From Clostridia bacterium (GTDB taxonomy: Bacteria; Bacillota; Clostridia; Christensenellales; Aristaeellaceae), in NCBI GenBank assembly GCA_017434085.1, contig JAFRFY010000080.1, positions 1 through 42,884 of the forward strand: 42,884 nucleotides of DNA, in the 5' to 3' direction. This document shows positions 39,629 through 42,884 of the stretch, in pieces (position 1 is the stretch's first letter; the number at the start of each line of letters is the position of its first letter). The notes beneath the pieces were generated by a model, which worked only from the letters and a program-made list of their open reading frames with translations, ran no database searches and was not told where the DNA came from. Position numbers and translations under genes: made by a program.

Positions 39629-40813
39629 ATGTCGCCGATACTGCTGATCACGATTTACGCGGCTCTCTCCGGCTTCGCGGCGTACCTCACCGACCTGTGC
39701 CTGCGCCGCTGGAGGCGCACGTCCGACCGGGCGCGCCGCATCCGCGCGTACTGGCTTGCGCCGTACATACTGCTGTCGCTTCTGCCGGTGGCGGGGGCGT
39801 TCCTGCCGGACAGCCCGGTCAAGTTCGCGCTCCAGGCGGCGGGGAACGTCTGGCTGGGCTTTTATCTCTACTACCACTGGGGCATCGCCATGCTGCTGCT
39901 CGTCGCGTGGATCGCCCGGCGCGTCCGCCGCGGGCATATAAAGCGGGACGTGTACGGCGGCATACTGTGCCTGTCCGTCGCGCTCAGCGTGGCGGTGGTG
40001 GGCTATGGGCTCATCCACGCCCGGAACACCGTGGTGCGCCGGTATGAGCTTACGGTGGACAAGCCCGGCGAGGACATGAAGCTCATACTGCTGGGCGATC
40101 TGCACCTGAGCGTCAACGCCGACCTGGGCGTCACCGAGCGCATGGTGGCGCTGTGCAACGCCGAAGAACCGGACGCCGTGCTGATCGCCGGGGACGTGTT
40201 CACCAGCAGCTACGGAGGTCTGGCCCATGCCGACCGGTACGCCGAGGCGCTCCGGGGGCTTCGCGCCAAATACGGCGTGTACGCGGTCTACGGCAACCAC
40301 GACGTGGAGGAAACGCTGTTCGGCGGCTTCCCCATCTCCCCGGTCAGCGAGGCCTTCCGCCCCCGGGAGATGGCGCAGTTCTTCGAGGACTGCGGCTTCA
40401 TCACTCTGGAGGATCAGGTGGTCGAGCTGGGCGGCGGGGTGCAGCTGGCGGGCCGCGTCGACGGCGACAAGGCCGGGGACGGCACCGCCAACCGCATGCC
40501 GCCCGACGCGCTGCTCGCCGGTGCGGACACATCCCGCCCCATACTGGCCCTCCAGCACGAGCCCAAGCAGTTCAAGGCGCTCGCGGAGGCCGGCGCGGAC
40601 GTCGCGCTGTGCGGCCACACCCACGCGGGGCAGATCTTCCCCGGCAACCTGGTGGTGCCCTTCTTCAACGAAAACGCCTGGGGCTACGCCAACGTTCATG
40701 GGCTGGACACCTTCGTCACCGCGGGGGTGGGCTGCTACGGCCCGCCGATGCGCGTGGGCACGGACAGCGAGGTCACCGTGATCCGGCTGCGCTTCGGGGA
40801 GGCGGCGTCATGA
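39629..40813 (+). CDS. Membrane-anchored metallophosphoesterase (YkuE/YaeI-like)
   Basis: The 394-residue protein has an N-terminal block of about four hydrophobic segments (1-145) and a calcineurin-like phosphoesterase domain with the metal-binding motifs GDLH, GDVF, GNHDVE and GHTHAGQ in order. Relatives include enzymes acting on phospholipid-linked or nucleotide phosphates at the membrane; the substrate here is unknown. GGAGG is six bases before the ATG at 39629, while an ATG at 39623 directly abuts it. Its stop overlaps the next start (ATGA), so the two proteins are made together. Confidence 0.9.
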   Translation: MSPILLITIYAALSGFAAYLTDLCLRRWRRTSDRARRIRAYWLAPYILLSLLPVAGAFLPDSPVKFALQAAGNVWLGFYLYYHWGIAMLLLVAWIARRVRRGHIKRDVYGGILCLSVALSVAVVGYGLIHARNTVVRRYELTVDKPGEDMKLILLGDLHLSVNADLGVTERMVALCNAEEPDAVLIAGDVFTSSYGGLAHADRYAEALRGLRAKYGVYAVYGNHDVEETLFGGFPISPVSEAFRPREMAQFFEDCGFITLEDQVVELGGGVQLAGRVDGDKAGDGTANRMPPDALLAGADTSRPILALQHEPKQFKALAEAGADVALCGHTHAGQIFPGNLVVPFFNENAWGYANVHGLDTFVTAGVGCYGPPMRVGTDSEVTVIRLRFGEAAS

Positions 40814-42621
40814 TCGACAGAAAGGCCATCCGCCGTCAGGCGCGTTCCCATGTCCGGCGGCACTACATACTGCTGGCGCTGCTGTGCGCCGTGTCGGTGT
40901 TTTTGGGCGCGGAGTTCAACAGCGTGCCCTCCAACGCCCAGACGCTCTACGACCTCTTTTCGGGGCAGGCGGTGAAGCTGGACGTGGAGGGCATGTCCGG
41001 CCGGGAAGCGTTTGCGAAGGTCGTCAACGACCTGATCAACGACAACCTCGAAGCCGGCTACGCGGAGAGCGCCGCGCGCATGCGGGCCCTCAGGGACGAC
41101 ACCGACCCCGGCTCCGTGCTGGGGCGGCAGCGCGGCGTGCTGGCGGCGGTGATGAACAGCATCAATACCGGGCACCTCTTCGCCACCATGGCGCTGGCGC
41201 TGCACAACCTGGTGCACTCCCGCAGGGTCGCCACGGTGCTGATGATACTGGTGAGCGCGCTGGTCTACGCGGCGGTGTGGGTATTCTTCAAAAACGTGTT
41301 CGGCGTCATCATGCGCCGCGCCTTCCTGGAAACCCGGGTGTACCGGGCGCTGCCGCTGAGCCACCTGTTCCACCTGAAGGTCAGCCGCCGCTGTGTGCGG
41401 GCCTCCCTCACGATGCTGTGGGCGACGGTCTGGGAGACCCTGTGGGACCTGACCGTCGTCGGGGGCTTCATCAAGCACTATTCCTACCTCATGGTGCCCT
41501 TCATCGCGGCGGAAAACCCGGACATCCGCCCGAGGCAGGCCCTGCTGCTCTCCCGCCGCATGATGGACGGCCACAAGTGGGAGTGCTTCCTGCTGGACCT
41601 GTCCCTGATGCCCTGGCGGGCGCTGGGCTTTCTGACCTTCGGCGCGGCGGACATACTGTGGGCGCTCCCCTATCAGATCGCGGCCCACGCGGAATACTAC
41701 GCCGCCGTCCGCCGGGAGGCCATCGGCAGGGGCGTCCCGGGCGCGGAGTGGCTCAACGACCGCTGGCTTTACGAAAAAGCCGACCCCAGGACGCTCCGCG
41801 ACGGCTACGCGGACATCGTGCGCCACGCGGACATCATCGACGAGGACATCGTGCTCCTCTCCCCCGCCCGGCGCTTCTTCGCGCAGACCTTCGGCCTGTG
41901 GACCGGCAGCCTCGCGGAAAAGGCGGTGTACAGCCGCCAGCAGGGCCTGCGGCAGCGCACCCGCATCGCCCGTATGGAATGCGAGGGCGAGGCCTACCCC
42001 GAGCGCCTGAACCCGCTTTGGAACCACGCCCATGCCGACCTGACCCGGAAGGTCAGCTACCTGGCCCCCTGCACGGTGTGGTCGCTGATCGTGGTGTTCT
42101 TCGTGTTCTGTTTCATCGGCTGGATCTGGGAGGTCAGCCTGCACATGATGACCGAGGGCGGCTTCGTCAACCGCGGCGCGCTGCACGGCCCCTGGCTGCC
42201 CATCTACGGCAGCGGCGTGGCGATGATCGCCGTGCTGCTCTACCGCCTGCGCCCGCGGCCCGCGCTGGAGGCCCTGGCCGTGGTGCTGCTCTGCGGCACG
42301 GTGGAATACCTGACCTCCTATTTCATGGAGCTCTCCCGGGGCATGCGCTGGTGGGATTACACCGGCTACTTTTTGAACCTGAACGGGCGCATCTGCGGCG
42401 AGGGCCTGGCGGTGTTCGCCGTGGGCGGCATGGCCGCCGTGTACCTGCTGGTGCCGCTGATCGACGCCATGGTCACCCGCCTGAAGCCCAGGATACTGAT
42501 ACCGGCCTGCATCGCGCTGATGGTGCTGTTCACCGGCGATGTGGTCTACTCCCACTTCGTGCCCAACGCGGGGACCGGCATCACCGATATCGGAGGACCC
42601 TCCGTCTATCGGCAGCCATAA
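40810..42621 (+). CDS. DUF975 and CmpB-like membrane protein (putative ABC transporter permease)
   Basis: The 603-residue membrane protein appears to fuse two families. The first part (about 1-300) resembles DUF975: RKAIRRQARSHVRRHYILLALL, long amphipathic helices and MVPFIAAENPDIRPRQALLLSRRMM. The second (about 415-603) resembles the CmpB-type 'putative ABC transporter permease' domain: FCFIGWIWEVSLHMM, RGALHGPWLPIYGSG, WWDYTGYFLNLNGRIC. GGGGAGG precedes the ATG, which overlaps the phosphoesterase stop. Despite the family name there is no ABC ATPase beside it. Role unknown, perhaps in the cell envelope with the phosphoesterase. Confidence 0.82.
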   Translation: MIDRKAIRRQARSHVRRHYILLALLCAVSVFLGAEFNSVPSNAQTLYDLFSGQAVKLDVEGMSGREAFAKVVNDLINDNLEAGYAESAARMRALRDDTDPGSVLGRQRGVLAAVMNSINTGHLFATMALALHNLVHSRRVATVLMILVSALVYAAVWVFFKNVFGVIMRRAFLETRVYRALPLSHLFHLKVSRRCVRASLTMLWATVWETLWDLTVVGGFIKHYSYLMVPFIAAENPDIRPRQALLLSRRMMDGHKWECFLLDLSLMPWRALGFLTFGAADILWALPYQIAAHAEYYAAVRREAIGRGVPGAEWLNDRWLYEKADPRTLRDGYADIVRHADIIDEDIVLLSPARRFFAQTFGLWTGSLAEKAVYSRQQGLRQRTRIARMECEGEAYPERLNPLWNHAHADLTRKVSYLAPCTVWSLIVVFFVFCFIGWIWEVSLHMMTEGGFVNRGALHGPWLPIYGSGVAMIAVLLYRLRPRPALEALAVVLLCGTVEYLTSYFMELSRGMRWWDYTGYFLNLNGRICGEGLAVFAVGGMAAVYLLVPLIDAMVTRLKPRILIPACIALMVLFTGDVVYSHFVPNAGTGITDIGGPSVYRQP

Positions 42622-42623
42622 AA

Positions 42624-42853
42624 GGGGCTGTTGCGCTAAGGGCAATCTGCACAAATGAACCGACGGGAATCGTGCGATGAGGGCAGGCGCAAGCGCGGAA
42701 GCGCCCCTACGGGTAGGCAGGGATTTCATATGTTTTGAGCCTCTGCCATGCGTGAAAAGTCCCTTGATCAGTGCGTGGCGTAGGGTCGATACCCTCATCG
42801 CCCGCACTATTTCTTATTGGTTTTGTGCATCTTTACGTTAATGCAACAGACCC
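42624..42853. mobile_element. MITE-like element with 32-bp imperfect terminal inverted repeats
   Basis: The left end (GGGGCTGTTGCGCTAA at 42624) and right end (GGGTCTGTTGCATTAA in inverse complement, ending at 42853) align without gaps over 32 bases with 24 matches, including a shared TGCACAAA at the inner edge. The 230-bp body encodes no protein and holds REP-like units (about 42677-42713 reversed, 42780-42804 direct). It starts two bases after the stop codon of the upstream gene. A clear target duplication was not seen. A solo end lies at 9272-9288. Confidence 0.65.
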
Positions 42854-42884
42854 TTATGATGGATTCAAATCACATAAAACCACT

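Noticed and set aside
40153-42621. An 822-codon frame starting inside the phosphoesterase gene
   Set aside because: The first 219 codons are a shadow of the phosphoesterase; the membrane protein starts at 40810, where a ribosome binding site and a stop/start overlap are found.

Overview
The window is 42.9 kb of GC-rich bacterial chromosome, most likely from a high-GC Firmicute of the Clostridia (a gut-type Christensenellales or Oscillospirales relative is my guess). Evidence: the darA-holB-ricT gene set, Shine-Dalgarno sites of the GGAGG type, a CIRCE box at htpG and a CtsR-like box at an hsp20 gene, sigma-A promoters, NHLM export genes, a periplasmic-type binding protein whose signal peptide lacks a lipobox, and palindromic intergenic repeats. 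No tRNA, rRNA, CRISPR array or transposase gene was seen.

Layout. (1) 1-7665, minus strand: one long operon-like run from a RhaS/LsrB-type sugar-binding protein through an ABC ATPase, two permeases, a UroD-type Zn methyltransferase, an L-rhamnose mutarotase-like protein, a methyl-tetrahydrofolate:corrinoid-type methyltransferase and the start of a RACo-type corrinoid activator. Together these look like import plus corrinoid-dependent O-demethylation of a methylated sugar. A divergent AraC regulator (8062-8967) probably controls it. (2) 8968-13700: a repeat-rich gap, a membrane GGDEF-EAL protein, and htpG under CIRCE. (3) 13736-20952: an XRE-type helical-repeat protein, then a three-gene operon. 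Its genes encode a TIR-TM-stalk-LRR-like receptor, a two-TM potassium-channel-like protein ending in a RyR domain, and a second membrane NAD-fold protein also ending in a RyR domain. I consider this the most novel system in the window: possibly a nucleotide-signalling circuit in which a TIR enzyme makes an NAD-derived signal read by RyR-bearing channels. (4) 20962-26886: ricT-holB-darA housekeeping genes, a GH1 glycosidase, hsp20 and a FucO-like lactaldehyde reductase. (5) 27003-30822: an intact diguanylate cyclase tail-to-tail with a decayed APC-GGDEF-REC-GGDEF-EAL gene. (6) 30874-34313: a GH13 enzyme and a secreted repeat protein. (7) 34493-39338: a complete NHLM peptide exporter without a visible precursor. 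(8) 39629-42621: a membrane metallophosphoesterase translationally coupled to a DUF975/CmpB-like membrane protein, followed by a MITE-like element.

Intergenic DNA carries three repeat families: inverted arrays of G-rich heptamers starting at or near stop codons, REP-like palindromes beginning TAGGGGCG, and ends of a MITE-like element beginning GGGGCTGTTGC. Function calls rest on motif recognition by eye; no database search was run.
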